Shown piece after piece: positions 7,968 through 17,003 of a DNA stretch of 64,000 bases; position 1 is the stretch's first letter; every line of letters starts with the position of its first letter. This DNA is from Streptomyces resistomycificus (GTDB lineage: Bacteria > Actinomycetota > Actinomycetes > Streptomycetales > Streptomycetaceae): positions 1 through 64,000 of the forward strand of contig NZ_KQ948990.1 of assembly GCF_001514265.1 (NCBI RefSeq), written 5' to 3'. Both the position numbers and the translations under genes were made by a program. The notes under the pieces are model-generated. The model had not been told where the DNA came from. It saw only the letters and a program-made list of their open reading frames with translations, and made no database searches.

Positions 7968-10226
7968 TCACCCCGAGACGGGTTTCCGCTCGGGGTGGGC
8001 GGGGTCGAGGGTGAAGACCGTGCCGTCGGGGGTGGCGACGACCAGAGCGCCTCCGTAGAGCCGCACCTTGATGACGTTCCAGCCCGAGTCGACCCGTTGC
8101 GCCCTGGGCAGCGTCTCCCACAGCACCGTGCCCCTGCGCGCGTCGAGAGCGCCCACCCGGCCGCTGGCGCTGGCGAGGTACACCGCGCGCGTCCGCGGGT
8201 CGTAGGTCGCCCTGCCGGGTTGTTCCAGGCTGGTCGGTGTCTGCCACAGCTGCTTGCCCGTCCGGGCCGACACCGCCGTCACCTGACCGCTGGAGGTGGC
8301 GAACCACAGCGTGTCGTTCGCCAGCGTCACCTCTCCCGAGTACCGCCGGGCCAGCTTCGTCGTGCTGTCGGCACCGGTGGCGGGGTCCAGCAGCCGGATC
8401 CGGTCGTACGGCGCGTCCTCGCCGAGCTGCATCTCCCCGTCCTCGTCGCGGGACATCTCCAGGAAGAGCAGCCGGCCGTCTAGGACCCCGAGAAGGTGGC
8501 CCTCGCCCGGCACCGTCGTCCGGCGCATCGAACCGTCGGCCGGGTCCACCTCCTGGACCACGACGTCCTGGGTCTCCACCGTGTCCGCGGAACACAGCAG
8601 GTACAGGCCCCCGCCGGCCTCGGTGAAACCGCAGTAGTGGTTCGAGGGCAGCTGCGCCGTCCAGCGTTCGGCGCCGGTGCGCGGCGAACGGGCGGTCACC
8701 GAGCGGCCGTCGGTGCCCGGGATCACGACGAGGTCGTCGAAGGCGATCGCGTCGGACCAGTCGTCGTTCACCGTGCGGTGCCAGAGCCGCTCACCGGTCT
8801 CGGTGTCGAGGGCGAAGACCGTGGTCACCTCGTCGTCGCTGTTCTCGGGAAAGAGCAGTTGCTGGACGAGCACCGCACCGTCCCGGATACCGAGGAGCGT
8901 GAAGTCGTAGGACCCTTTGCCGGTCGGTACCCGCTCGGCGCGCCAGGTGGTCTCGCCGGTCAGACCGTCCAGGCGTACGGGCAGGATCCCCTGGCCCGTG
9001 CAGTAGGCGGCGTCCTCGTACACCTGGCAGTCCGGCCCGCCCTGCATGCCGCCGCCGCCCGGGTCCGGGGCCTTCTTCACGCCGCGCGCGGCGCTCTCGT
9101 ACACCGTCGTCCGCCACGGCTTCCAGCCGCTGGGAACCGCCGACCATCTGGAGGCGGTCGCGGTCGCCCCGGGGGTCGCCGGGGTCGCCCCGCCGCCGCT
9201 GTCCGCCCCGCCCGGGCCGAGCAGCAGATAGGTCGTGAGACCGAGAGCGACGGCGCCGACCGTGCCGGCCGCTGCCAGCAGGGGGCGGATACGGCGGGTC
9301 CGGCGGCCGGGGTCGGTCGTGGCCCCCGGGTCGGCGAGGATGCCGACGCGGGTGCGGTCCGTGGCCGACAACTCGTCCAGGCGCAGTGACACGGTCTCCA
9401 GGTCACCCGCCGCCGGTTCGGGCAGGGCGGCGGCGAACTCCCGGGCCAGCTCGTCGAGTCCGGGTCGGTCCGCCGCCTCCTTGGCGAGGCAGCGTTCCAG
9501 GAGTCCGCGCAGCGGCTGGCCTATCCCCTCCAGCACGGGCTCGTCGTGCACCACCCGGTAGGCGGTCAGGTAGGGGCTGTCGGCGTCGAAGGGGCCTCGC
9601 CCGGTCGTGGCGTACACCAGCAGCGCGCCGAGCGAGAAAACGTCGGAGGCCGGGCCGACCGTGCGGGCGTCGGTGAGCTGCTCCGGTGACATGAACGGCG
9701 GGGTGCCGATCATCTGGCCGGTCTCCGTCAGGGTGTTGTGGTTCTCGGCGGCCCGGGAGATGCCGAAGTCGATGACCCGGGGGCCGTCCTCGGCCATCAG
9801 GACGTTCGCGGGCTTCAGGTCCCGGTGCACCACGCCGGCCCGGTGGATGTCCCGCAGGGCGTCCACCAACCCCAGGGCCAGTTGCCGCAGTTCACCGCCG
9901 CGCAGCGCGCCGCGGTCGCGGATCCGCTGGGCCAGGGAGCGGCCGGGCACGTACTGGGTCGCCATCCAGGGCCGGGCCGCCTCCGGATCGGCGTCCACGA
10001 CCGGAGCGGTGAAGGCGCCGCTCACCCGGCGGACGGACTCGATCTCCTGCCGGAACCGGGCGCGGAAGACGGCGTCCTCGGCGTACTGGGCGTGCACGAC
10101 CTTGACGGCGAGATCACGGCCCGACCGGGACCTGGCCTGGTAGACGACCCCCATGCCGCCGGCCCCCAGCCGGTCGAGCAGCTTGTACCCGCCGACCGAC
10201 CTCGGGTCGTCCTTGTGCAGTGGCAC
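7968..10226 (-). CDS. Ser/Thr protein kinase with C-terminal PQQ-type beta-propeller
   Basis: A Hanks-type kinase of 752 aa from the GTG at 10226 (MPLHKDDPRSVGGYKLL), preceded by GGGGGAAGGG. The kinase lobe shows GAGGMG at 21-26, Lys42 in AVKVV, HRDLKPAN at 134-141, DFG at 153-155 and a MSPEQL activation segment. A single membrane helix at about 315-336 separates it from an outer domain of PQQ/PD40-like repeats such as LDTETGERLWHR and VSARTGKQLWQT. The propeller would face outside and could sense a ligand or wall component; the ligand is unknown. The gene is monocistronic between two hairpins. Confidence 0.92.
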   Translation of the reverse strand: MPLHKDDPRSVGGYKLLDRLGAGGMGVVYQARSRSGRDLAVKVVHAQYAEDAVFRARFRQEIESVRRVSGAFTAPVVDADPEAARPWMATQYVPGRSLAQRIRDRGALRGGELRQLALGLVDALRDIHRAGVVHRDLKPANVLMAEDGPRVIDFGISRAAENHNTLTETGQMIGTPPFMSPEQLTDARTVGPASDVFSLGALLVYATTGRGPFDADSPYLTAYRVVHDEPVLEGIGQPLRGLLERCLAKEAADRPGLDELAREFAAALPEPAAGDLETVSLRLDELSATDRTRVGILADPGATTDPGRRTRRIRPLLAAAGTVGAVALGLTTYLLLGPGGADSGGGATPATPGATATASRWSAVPSGWKPWRTTVYESAARGVKKAPDPGGGGMQGGPDCQVYEDAAYCTGQGILPVRLDGLTGETTWRAERVPTGKGSYDFTLLGIRDGAVLVQQLLFPENSDDEVTTVFALDTETGERLWHRTVNDDWSDAIAFDDLVVIPGTDGRSVTARSPRTGAERWTAQLPSNHYCGFTEAGGGLYLLCSADTVETQDVVVQEVDPADGSMRRTTVPGEGHLLGVLDGRLLFLEMSRDEDGEMQLGEDAPYDRIRLLDPATGADSTTKLARRYSGEVTLANDTLWFATSSGQVTAVSARTGKQLWQTPTSLEQPGRATYDPRTRAVYLASASGRVGALDARRGTVLWETLPRAQRVDSGWNVIKVRLYGGALVVATPDGTVFTLDPAHPERKPVSG
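7969..7997. terminator. Short hairpin between the convergent nadA and kinase genes
   Basis: A 9-bp inverted repeat (7969-7977 and 7989-7997) spans the end of the kinase gene and follows the nadA stop by 22 nt. It is a plausible terminator for nadA. Confidence 0.5.
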
Positions 10227-10288
10227 CGCCGGAATTCCCTTCCCCCGTAAAGCCGTTCGAGCCACAGGATACGTAACGGCAAAACGAC

Positions 10289-10332
10289 GGGGGCCGGGCA
10301 GCGAACCATGGGCGGTTCGCTGCCCGGCCCCC
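10289..10332 (-). terminator. Strong hairpin terminator after the RND transporter gene
   Basis: A perfect 19-bp stem (10289-10307 with 10314-10332) and 6-nt loop lies just after the stop of the RND gene and before the promoter region of the kinase gene. Confidence 0.85.
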
Positions 10333-10346
10333 GAGGGGCGCGACGG

Positions 10347-13300
10347 TCACACGGACGCGGGCTCCGGCTCGTCCGAGGACGAGGCGGGCGTCTGCCGGGA
10401 CGGCACGCCGGCCTTCTTCGCCCGCTTCGCCTCCCGCTTCTTCGCCCGGCGCTCCTTGCGGAGTTCCAGCATCGCGTACAGCGTCGGGACGAGGAGCAGG
10501 GTGAGCAGGGTCGAGGTGACCAGGCCGCCGATCACGACCACCGCGAGCGGCTGGGCGATGAAGCCGCCCTCGCCGGTGACGCCGAGGGCCATCGGCAGCA
10601 GGGCGAAGATGGTCGCCAGCGCGGTCATCAGGATCGGGCGCAGCCGGTGCCGGCCGCCCTCGACGACCGCCTCGACGACGCCGTGACCCTGCTTGCGGTA
10701 CTGGTTGATGAGGTCGATCAGCACGATCGCGTTGGTCACCACGATGCCGATGAGCATCAGCATGCCGATCATCGCGGGGACGCCCATCGGGGTGTCCGTG
10801 ACCACCAGCAGGCCGATCGCGCCGGTCGCCGCGAACGGCACCGAGACGAGCAGGATCAGCGGCTGGGCGAGCGAGCGGAAGGTCGCCACCAGCAGCATGA
10901 AGACGATCGCGATCGCCGCGAGCATCGCCAGGCCCAGGTTCTTGAACGCGTCGTCCTGGTCCTGGGAGACCCCGCCGATCTGGGCCGTGGCGCCCGCCGG
11001 GAGCTTCAGGGAGTTCAGCTTCGACGTCAGGTCGGCGCTCACCGCGCCCGTGTTGTCGCCGGTCGGCTTCGCCGTGATGGTGGCCGCGCGCTGCCCGTCG
11101 ATACGGGTCATGGAGACCGGGCCGTCCACCAGGCGCACGGTGGCGATGTCGCCGAGCCTCACCGGGCCCAGCCGAAGGCTCTTCAGCTCCGCCAGCGTCT
11201 TCGCGGGCTTCGCCGACTTGATGACGACGTCCCGCTCGGTGTCGTCCAGGATCGCCTTGGCGGCGGTGGTGCCGCGGACCGCCTGGGCGACGGCCGCGCC
11301 GAGGGTCTGGTCGTCGAAGCCCGCGGCGGCGGCCTTGTCGTTCGCCTTCACGGAGATGCGCGGCACGCTCTGCGCCAGGTCGCTGGTGACGTCCGTGACG
11401 TCGTCGAGGCCGGCGACGGTCTTGCGGACCTCCTCGGAGGCCTCGCGCAGCACACCGGCGTCGGCGGCCTTCACGACCACGCTGAGGTCCTGGCTGCTGA
11501 AGCCGTCACCGGCGGCGACGGTGGTGGTGCCGATGCCGGACAGCTCGCGCAGGCCGGCCTCGATGTCGTCCTGGACGTCGTCGAAGGGCACCGAGTCGTC
11601 CAGCATCACCTGGTACGAGGCCTGGTTGGAGTCCGTGCCGCCGCCGAAGGCCGCCAGGAAGCCGGACGAGCCGATGGTGACCTGGTAGTCCTTGACGCCC
11701 TTGGTGTCGGCGAGCAGCCGCTCGACCTTCCTGGCCTGCTCGTCGGTCGCCGCGAGGCTGGCGCCCGGCTTCAACTCCTGCTTGACGGTGAGGACTTCCT
11801 GCTCACCCTGGTCGAAGAAGTTGGTCTTGAGCAGCGGGGCCATGCCGAAGGTGCCGATGAGGACGACCGCCGCGAGGGCCACGCTCGTCAGCCGGCGACG
11901 GGTGGCGAACCGCAGGACGGGGACGTAGAGGCGCTGGAGACGGCTCCTGGCCTCCTTCTCCTCGGCCTTGCGGCGGGCTTCGTCGGCGTCCTCGGGGGTG
12001 CCCTTCGGGGCGCGCAGGAACCAGTACGACAGGACCGGTACGACGGTCAGCGACACCAGCAGCGAGGCCAGCAGGGCCGCCGTCACGGTCAGGCTGAACG
12101 AGCCGAACAGCGCGCCCACCATGCCGCCGACCAGGCCGATCGGCAGGAACACGGCGACCGTGGTGAGGGTCGAGGAGGTGACGGCGCCGGCCACCTCGCG
12201 GACCGCCTTGAGGATGGCTTCCTGACGCTCCTCGCCGTAGCCGAGGTGCCGCTTGATGTTCTCCAGGACCACGATCGAGTCGTCGACGACCCGGCCGATG
12301 GCGATGGTGAGCGCGCCCAGCGTGAGCATGTTGAGGGACAGGTCCCGGGTCCACAGCACGATCAGGGCGAGCACCACGGACAGCGGGATGCTGACCGCGG
12401 TGACCAGCGTCGAGCGGATCGACGCCAGGAAGACCAGGATGACGAGGACCGCGAAGAGCAGACCGAGGGCACCCTCGGTGGTCAGGCCGTCGATGGCCTT
12501 GGAGACCGCCGGGCCCTGGTCGCTGACGACGGTGACGGACGCGCCGGCCCCGAGGTCCTTGCGCAGGTCGGGCAGCTTGTCCTCGACCGCGTCCGAGATG
12601 GCGACCGCGCTGCCGTCGTGGTCCATGGTGACGCTGACGGCGAGGCTGGGCTTGCCGTCGGTACGGGTGATGGAGTCGGCGGTGGCCTCCCGGTCCTCGA
12701 CGGTGGCCACGTCCCCGAGGCGGACGGGCTTCTTCGCGCCCTCGCCGGTGACCATCAGGTCCTGGATCTGCCGCAGGGACGTGAACCCGCCGCCGACCTG
12801 GACGGTGCGGTTGCTGCCGCCCTCGTCGAAGGAGCCGGCCGGCACGGTCGCGCCGCCCGCCTGGAGAGCCTGGGAGAGTGCCTGGGTGTTCAGGCCGGCC
12901 TTGGCCAGCTTCGTGTCGTCGGGGGTGACGGCGACCTGGAGGTCCCGTACGCCGTCGACCGTCACCTGGCCCACGCCGTCGATGTCCTTCAGGTCCGGTA
13001 CGACGGTCCGGTCGATCCGGTCGGCCAGCGCCTGCTGGTCCTGCCCGGAGGTGACGGCGAGCACTACGGTCGGGATGTCGTCCGTCGAGCCGGCGACGAC
13101 CTGCGGGTCCACCTCGTCCGGGAGCTGGACGCGGGCCCGGTTGACGGCCTGCTGGACGTCGGCTACGAGCTGCTTGGTGTCGTTGCCGTAGTCGAAGGAC
13201 GCCATGATCAGGGCGTTGCCCTCACTGGCCGTCGACGTGACGCCGCTGATGGCGTCCACGGCCTCCAGGCTGTCCTCGATGGGCTCGACGACCTGCTTCT

Positions 13301-13481
13301 CGACGACGTCCGGGGAGGCGCCCTGGTAGGGCGCGATCACCGACACCATCGGCAGCTCGATGGTCGGCAGGAGCTGCTGCTTCAACTGCGGGATCGCGAT
13401 CGCCCCGAAGGCGAGCGCGATGATGGACATCAGGCCTATCAGGGCCCGTTGCGCGAGGCTGAACCTGGACAGCCAGGACAT
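10347..13481 (-). CDS. RND (HAE1/AcrB-type) efflux transporter
   Basis: A proton-driven export pump of the inner membrane. At 1044 aa it has full AcrB length and the duplicated plan of the family: an N-terminal helix (FSLAQRALIGLMSIIALAFG), a large external loop, six helices, then the same again. The TM4 proton-relay segment VVDDSIVVLENI carries the paired Asp, and GEGGFIAQPLAVVVIGGL closes the second half. The C-terminal tail is rich in Lys, Arg and Ser. No membrane-fusion or outer-membrane partner is adjacent, so it resembles the single-component Gram-positive type such as Bacillus SwrC. It lies 160 bp downstream of a co-directional two-component system that may control it. Confidence 0.93.
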   Translation of the reverse strand: MSWLSRFSLAQRALIGLMSIIALAFGAIAIPQLKQQLLPTIELPMVSVIAPYQGASPDVVEKQVVEPIEDSLEAVDAISGVTSTASEGNALIMASFDYGNDTKQLVADVQQAVNRARVQLPDEVDPQVVAGSTDDIPTVVLAVTSGQDQQALADRIDRTVVPDLKDIDGVGQVTVDGVRDLQVAVTPDDTKLAKAGLNTQALSQALQAGGATVPAGSFDEGGSNRTVQVGGGFTSLRQIQDLMVTGEGAKKPVRLGDVATVEDREATADSITRTDGKPSLAVSVTMDHDGSAVAISDAVEDKLPDLRKDLGAGASVTVVSDQGPAVSKAIDGLTTEGALGLLFAVLVILVFLASIRSTLVTAVSIPLSVVLALIVLWTRDLSLNMLTLGALTIAIGRVVDDSIVVLENIKRHLGYGEERQEAILKAVREVAGAVTSSTLTTVAVFLPIGLVGGMVGALFGSFSLTVTAALLASLLVSLTVVPVLSYWFLRAPKGTPEDADEARRKAEEKEARSRLQRLYVPVLRFATRRRLTSVALAAVVLIGTFGMAPLLKTNFFDQGEQEVLTVKQELKPGASLAATDEQARKVERLLADTKGVKDYQVTIGSSGFLAAFGGGTDSNQASYQVMLDDSVPFDDVQDDIEAGLRELSGIGTTTVAAGDGFSSQDLSVVVKAADAGVLREASEEVRKTVAGLDDVTDVTSDLAQSVPRISVKANDKAAAAGFDDQTLGAAVAQAVRGTTAAKAILDDTERDVVIKSAKPAKTLAELKSLRLGPVRLGDIATVRLVDGPVSMTRIDGQRAATITAKPTGDNTGAVSADLTSKLNSLKLPAGATAQIGGVSQDQDDAFKNLGLAMLAAIAIVFMLLVATFRSLAQPLILLVSVPFAATGAIGLLVVTDTPMGVPAMIGMLMLIGIVVTNAIVLIDLINQYRKQGHGVVEAVVEGGRHRLRPILMTALATIFALLPMALGVTGEGGFIAQPLAVVVIGGLVTSTLLTLLLVPTLYAMLELRKERRAKKREAKRAKKAGVPSRQTPASSSDEPEPASV

Positions 13482-13641
13482 GGGTCAGGGGTCTCTCTTC
13501 TGTGAGCGGCAGAAGTCATGACGGCCGCACAGATGAGCGCCCGCCCCCTACACCCTGAGCCATCCGGGGGCGGTGATCCGTAGACCACAGGTCCATTTCC
13601 TTATGCGGCTCATACTCCGGCCGCAGTACAGGGGAGCGGGG

Positions 13642-14325
13642 TCAGTCCACCCTTGGGCGTACCAGACCCGACTCGTACGCGATCACCACCAGCTGCGCCC
13701 GGTCGCGGGCGCCCAGCTTGCCCATGGCCCGGTTGACGTGCGTCTTCACCGTGAGCGGGCTGACCTCCAGGCGCTCGGCGATCTCGTCGTTCGAGTGTCC
13801 GCCGGCGACCTGGACCAGGACCTCGCGCTCCCGCACGGTCAGGGCGGCCAGGCGCTGGGCGCGGGCGGGGTCGCGGTCGTCGTCCGTCGCGTCGCCCTGC
13901 GCGAGGAACCGGGCGATCAGGCCCTTGGTGGCCGCCGGGGAGAGCAGGGCCTCGCCGCCGGCCGCGACCCTGATGGCGCTGAGGAGTTCCTCGGGCTCGG
14001 ACCCCTTGCCGAGAAAACCGGAGGCGCCCGCGCGCAGCGACTGCACGACGTAGTCGTCGACCTCGAAGGTCGTCAGGATGACCACCCGGACATGGGCGAG
14101 CGAGGGGTCGGCGCTGATCATGCGGGTCGCCGCGAAGCCGTCGGTCCCCGGCATCCGGATGTCCATCAGGACGACGTCGGCCCGCTCCTCCCTGGTCAGT
14201 CGCACGGCCTCGGCCCCGTCGGACGCCTCGCCCACGACCTCCATGTCGGGCTCCGAGTCGACGAGCACACGGAAGGCGCTGCGCAGCAGGGCCTGGTCGT
14301 CGGCGAGCACGACACGGATCGTCAT
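13642..14325 (-). CDS. Response regulator, NarL/LuxR family
   Basis: A 227-aa DNA-binding response regulator. The receiver domain has the acidic pair at Asp9-Asp10, the phospho-acceptor Asp55 in VLMDIRMPG and the conserved Thr/Lys-side loop (VVILTTFE). The C-terminal LuxR helix-turn-helix reads LTVREREVLVQVAGGHSNDEI to VSPLTVKTHVNRAMGKL. Its start overlaps the stop of the histidine kinase gene by 4 bp (ATGA), so the two are co-translated. The RND pump gene just downstream is a likely target. Confidence 0.95.
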   Translation of the reverse strand: MTIRVVLADDQALLRSAFRVLVDSEPDMEVVGEASDGAEAVRLTREERADVVLMDIRMPGTDGFAATRMISADPSLAHVRVVILTTFEVDDYVVQSLRAGASGFLGKGSEPEELLSAIRVAAGGEALLSPAATKGLIARFLAQGDATDDDRDPARAQRLAALTVREREVLVQVAGGHSNDEIAERLEVSPLTVKTHVNRAMGKLGARDRAQLVVIAYESGLVRPRVD

Positions 14326-15542
14326 ACGGGGTCCTCCGTGGCACGGGTACGGGTCTTGACGGGCAGGATCGCATGGACGCGGAAGCCGCCCCCGTAGCGC
14401 GGACCGGTGGTCAGGGTGCCGCGCAGGGCGGTGACGCGTTCGCGCATGCCGAGCAGGCCGTGGCCGCCGACGGTCTGCGGACGGAGGTCCTCGCCCGCCC
14501 CGTTGTCGAGGACCGTGATCTCGATGTTGGGCCCCACGCGTACGACGCTGACCTCGGCCTTCACCTCGGTGCCGGCGTGCTTCTGCACGTTGGTGAGGGC
14601 TTCCTGGATGACCCGGTAGGCGGCGAGGTCGACGGCGGCGGGCAGGATGGTGCCGTTGTCGGCGCGGGCCACCTCGACGTGCAGGCCGGCGTTGCGGAAG
14701 GTGCCGACGAGTTCGTCGAGCCGGGCGAGTCCGGGAGCCGGTTCGGTGGGCGCCTCGGGGTCGCCGGACTGCCTCAGCAGGCCGACGGTGGCCCGCAGTT
14801 CGTTGAGCGCCGAGCGGCTGGCCTCCCGTACGTGGGCCAGAGCCTCCTTGGCCTGGTCGGGCCGTTTGTCCATGACGTGGGCGGCCACTCCGGCCTGGAC
14901 GTTGACCAGGGCGATGTGGTGGGCGACGACGTCGTGCAGGTCGCGGGCGATGCGCAGGCGTTCCTCGGCGACCCGGCGGCGGGCCTCCTCCTCGCGGGTG
15001 CGCTCGGCCCGCTCGGCGCGCTCCCTGATCGCGTGGATGAAGGCACGGCGGCTGCGGACGGCGTCACCGGCGGTGGCGCCGATGCCGGTCCAGGCGAAGA
15101 TCGCGAGGTTCTCCTGGGCGTACCAGGGCAGCGGGCCGGCGAGCATGGAGGCGCCGGTGAGGACGGTCATCGTGAGCAGGCCGACGCGCCAGGTGGTGGG
15201 GCGGTCGGTGGTGGAGGCGACCGTGTAGAGGGCGATGACCGCGGACATCGCGACCGGGGCGCGGGGGTCGCCGGTGACGGCCTCCACGAGGGAGACGGTG
15301 CCGGTGAGGGCGAGGACGGTCATGGGGGCGCGGCGGCGGAAGACCAGGGCGACGGCGCCGAGGACGATGAGGACCAGGCTGAGGGGGTCGGGGGTACGCA
15401 GTCCCCAGCTGACGTCGTGCGCGCCGTGCGGGTCCACGAACGAGCCGGCCACCATGCAGGCCAGGACGCCGGCCGCGATGGCCGCGTCCAGCGCCATGGG
15501 GTGCGCCTTGAGATGGCGCCGGGCTCGGTCGAGGGTGTTCAC
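14322..15542 (-). CDS. Sensor histidine kinase, HisKA_3 (NarX/DesK-like) type
   Basis: A 406-aa membrane kinase. About five hydrophobic segments fill residues 18-155 with little extracellular sequence, so the signal may come from within the membrane. The dimerisation and phosphorylation motif RDLHDVVAHH carries His203. The compact HATPase domain ends with VGGHGLLGMRERV. It pairs with the response regulator by a 4-bp overlap. Intramembrane-sensing kinases of this type often detect envelope damage or antibiotics, which would fit the RND pump downstream, but no ligand can be read from sequence. Confidence 0.93.
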   Translation of the reverse strand: MNTLDRARRHLKAHPMALDAAIAAGVLACMVAGSFVDPHGAHDVSWGLRTPDPLSLVLIVLGAVALVFRRRAPMTVLALTGTVSLVEAVTGDPRAPVAMSAVIALYTVASTTDRPTTWRVGLLTMTVLTGASMLAGPLPWYAQENLAIFAWTGIGATAGDAVRSRRAFIHAIRERAERAERTREEEARRRVAEERLRIARDLHDVVAHHIALVNVQAGVAAHVMDKRPDQAKEALAHVREASRSALNELRATVGLLRQSGDPEAPTEPAPGLARLDELVGTFRNAGLHVEVARADNGTILPAAVDLAAYRVIQEALTNVQKHAGTEVKAEVSVVRVGPNIEITVLDNGAGEDLRPQTVGGHGLLGMRERVTALRGTLTTGPRYGGGFRVHAILPVKTRTRATEDPV

Positions 15543-15641
15543 GTTTGTCCAAGGTACGGGGCACTCGCCGGCGGCGGAACGGGGGTGCCCCCGCGGCTCC
15601 GGCGCGCGGGCCGGGCCGCCCGGGTCGACCGTCGCCGGAGG

Positions 15642-15920
15642 TCAGCCGGGGATCAGGCCGTCGTCGCTCAGCAGTTCCCGGACCTCCTCCAGGGTGGCGT
15701 CCGGGGACGGGAGGATCAGCTCCGACGGCTCCAGGGAGTCGTCGGGCAGCGGCTCGCCCAGTTCGCGGACCTTGGACAGGAGGGCGTGCAGGGTGCGGCG
15801 GAAGCCGGGGCCGTCGCCGTTCTCCATTTCCCTCAGGAGTTCGTCGTCCAGCTTGTTCAGCTCGGTGAGGTGGCCGTCGGCCAGCGTCACCTGCCCCTCC
15901 CCCATGATCCGTACGATCAT
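15642..15920 (-). CDS. PspA-associated protein (PspAA-like)
   Basis: A 92-aa acidic protein starting MIVRIMGEGQVTLADGHL. The small beta-rich N-terminal part and an acidic helical C-terminal part match what I know of PspAA, a domain encoded beside pspA in Actinobacteria and some other phyla. It lies 46 nt after the pspA stop on the same strand, so the two are probably one operon. A role as PspA partner or modulator is inferred from context; it lacks PspB/PspC-like membrane segments. Start chosen at the only upstream ATG. Confidence 0.75.
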   Translation of the reverse strand: MIVRIMGEGQVTLADGHLTELNKLDDELLREMENGDGPGFRRTLHALLSKVRELGEPLPDDSLEPSELILPSPDATLEEVRELLSDDGLIPG

Positions 15921-15966
15921 GTCGCCCTCCTAGGCGTGGGCCCCGGCTGTCGGATCGTCGTGGTGA

Positions 15967-16758
15967 CTACTGCTTGTCGAAGCGCGGGGTGTCCTGCGGC
16001 TGCTGCGGGGACTGCTGACCCGCGCCACCCTCGATGGCCTGCTGCCCGGCACCTCCGCCGGCCAGCTCCGCCTTCATGCGCTGCAGTTCCAGCTCTACAT
16101 CCGTACCACCGGAGAGCCGGTCCAGCTCGGCCTGGATGTCGTCCTTGTGCATACCGGACTGGTCGTCCAGGGCACCGGAGGCGAGCAGTTCGTCGATGGC
16201 TCCGGCCCTCGCCTGGAGCTGGGCGGTCTTGTCCTCGGCACGCTGGATCGCCAGGCCGACGTCGCCCATCTCCTCGGAGATGCCGGAGAAGGCCTCGCCG
16301 ATGCGGGTCTGTGCCTGGGCCGCGGTGTACGTGGCCTTGATCGTCTCCTTCTTGGTGCGGAAGGCGTCGACCTTGGCCTGGAGCCGCTGGGCCGCCAGGG
16401 TGAGCTTCTCCTCCTCGCCCTGAAGGGTCGAGTGCTGGGTCTCCAGGTCCGTCACCTGCTGCTGGAGCGCGGCTCGGCGGGAGAGCGCCTCGCGGGCCAG
16501 GTCCTCACGGCCCAGCGCGAGCGCCTTGCGGCCCTGGTCCTCCAGCTTGGACGACTGGGACTGCAGCTGGTTGAGCTGGAGTTCCAGGCGCTTGCGCGAG
16601 GTCGCGACGTCGGCGACCCCGCGGCGCACCTTCTGCAGCAGTTCCAGCTGTTTCTGGTACGAGTAATCGAGGGTTTCGCGCGGGTCCTCGGCCCGGTCAA
16701 GGGCCTTGTTCGCCTTCGCGCGGAAGATCATCCCCATACGCTTCATGACACCGCTCAT
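15967..16758 (-). CDS. pspA: Phage shock protein A / IM30 family
   Basis: A peripheral membrane protein that forms ESCRT-III-like coiled-coil assemblies to protect a damaged cytoplasmic membrane. The ATG at 16758 gives 263 aa starting MSGVMKRMGMIFRAKANKAL, the amphipathic N-terminal helix expected for membrane binding; the open frame extends 26 codons upstream without support. Residues 25-215 are nearly continuous coiled coil (LEDQGRKALALGREDLAREAL, LAAQRLQAKVDAFRTKKETI). The C-terminal 40 residues are Gln/Gly/Pro-rich, a Streptomyces addition. It forms a probable operon with the PspAA-like gene. HtpX and a PspAB-like protein are encoded 34 kb away. Confidence 0.95.
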   Translation of the reverse strand: MSGVMKRMGMIFRAKANKALDRAEDPRETLDYSYQKQLELLQKVRRGVADVATSRKRLELQLNQLQSQSSKLEDQGRKALALGREDLAREALSRRAALQQQVTDLETQHSTLQGEEEKLTLAAQRLQAKVDAFRTKKETIKATYTAAQAQTRIGEAFSGISEEMGDVGLAIQRAEDKTAQLQARAGAIDELLASGALDDQSGMHKDDIQAELDRLSGGTDVELELQRMKAELAGGGAGQQAIEGGAGQQSPQQPQDTPRFDKQ

Positions 16759-16989
16759 GGGCTTCGCGCGCCCCCTTCTGACGGACTTCCAGCTCCAGCT
16801 GTGCGACAGAACCCACAGTACGGGCCCTGCATCCATTACCGCACTGTTCGGGGACGGATGCGCTCATCCCCAAGGACGACTGACCAAGGCCTTGCTCCGG
16901 CGTAAGGAGTAGGTGACCTTCAGGGTTACAGACGACCGGTGTTGCCGGATCGTTCCCCACCGGACTGGGGTCCAAGCCCCCGCACCCCG

Positions 16990-16995
16990 TACCCT
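16990..16995 (+). promoter_or_regulatory. Candidate -10 box (TACCCT) of a leaderless transcript
   Basis: TACCCT lies 8 nt before the GTG at 17004, which lacks a ribosome-binding site. Confidence 0.45.
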
Positions 16996-17003
16996 TGGGT
17001 TTT

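Noticed and set aside
10308..13505. Open frame of 1065 codons on the plus strand across the RND gene
   Set aside because: Composition is typical of an antisense frame and the RND protein on the other strand has full length and motifs.
13541..13573. 8-bp inverted repeat between the response regulator and RND genes
   Set aside because: A short stem with a 17-nt loop in high-GC sequence is weak evidence for a terminator or operator.
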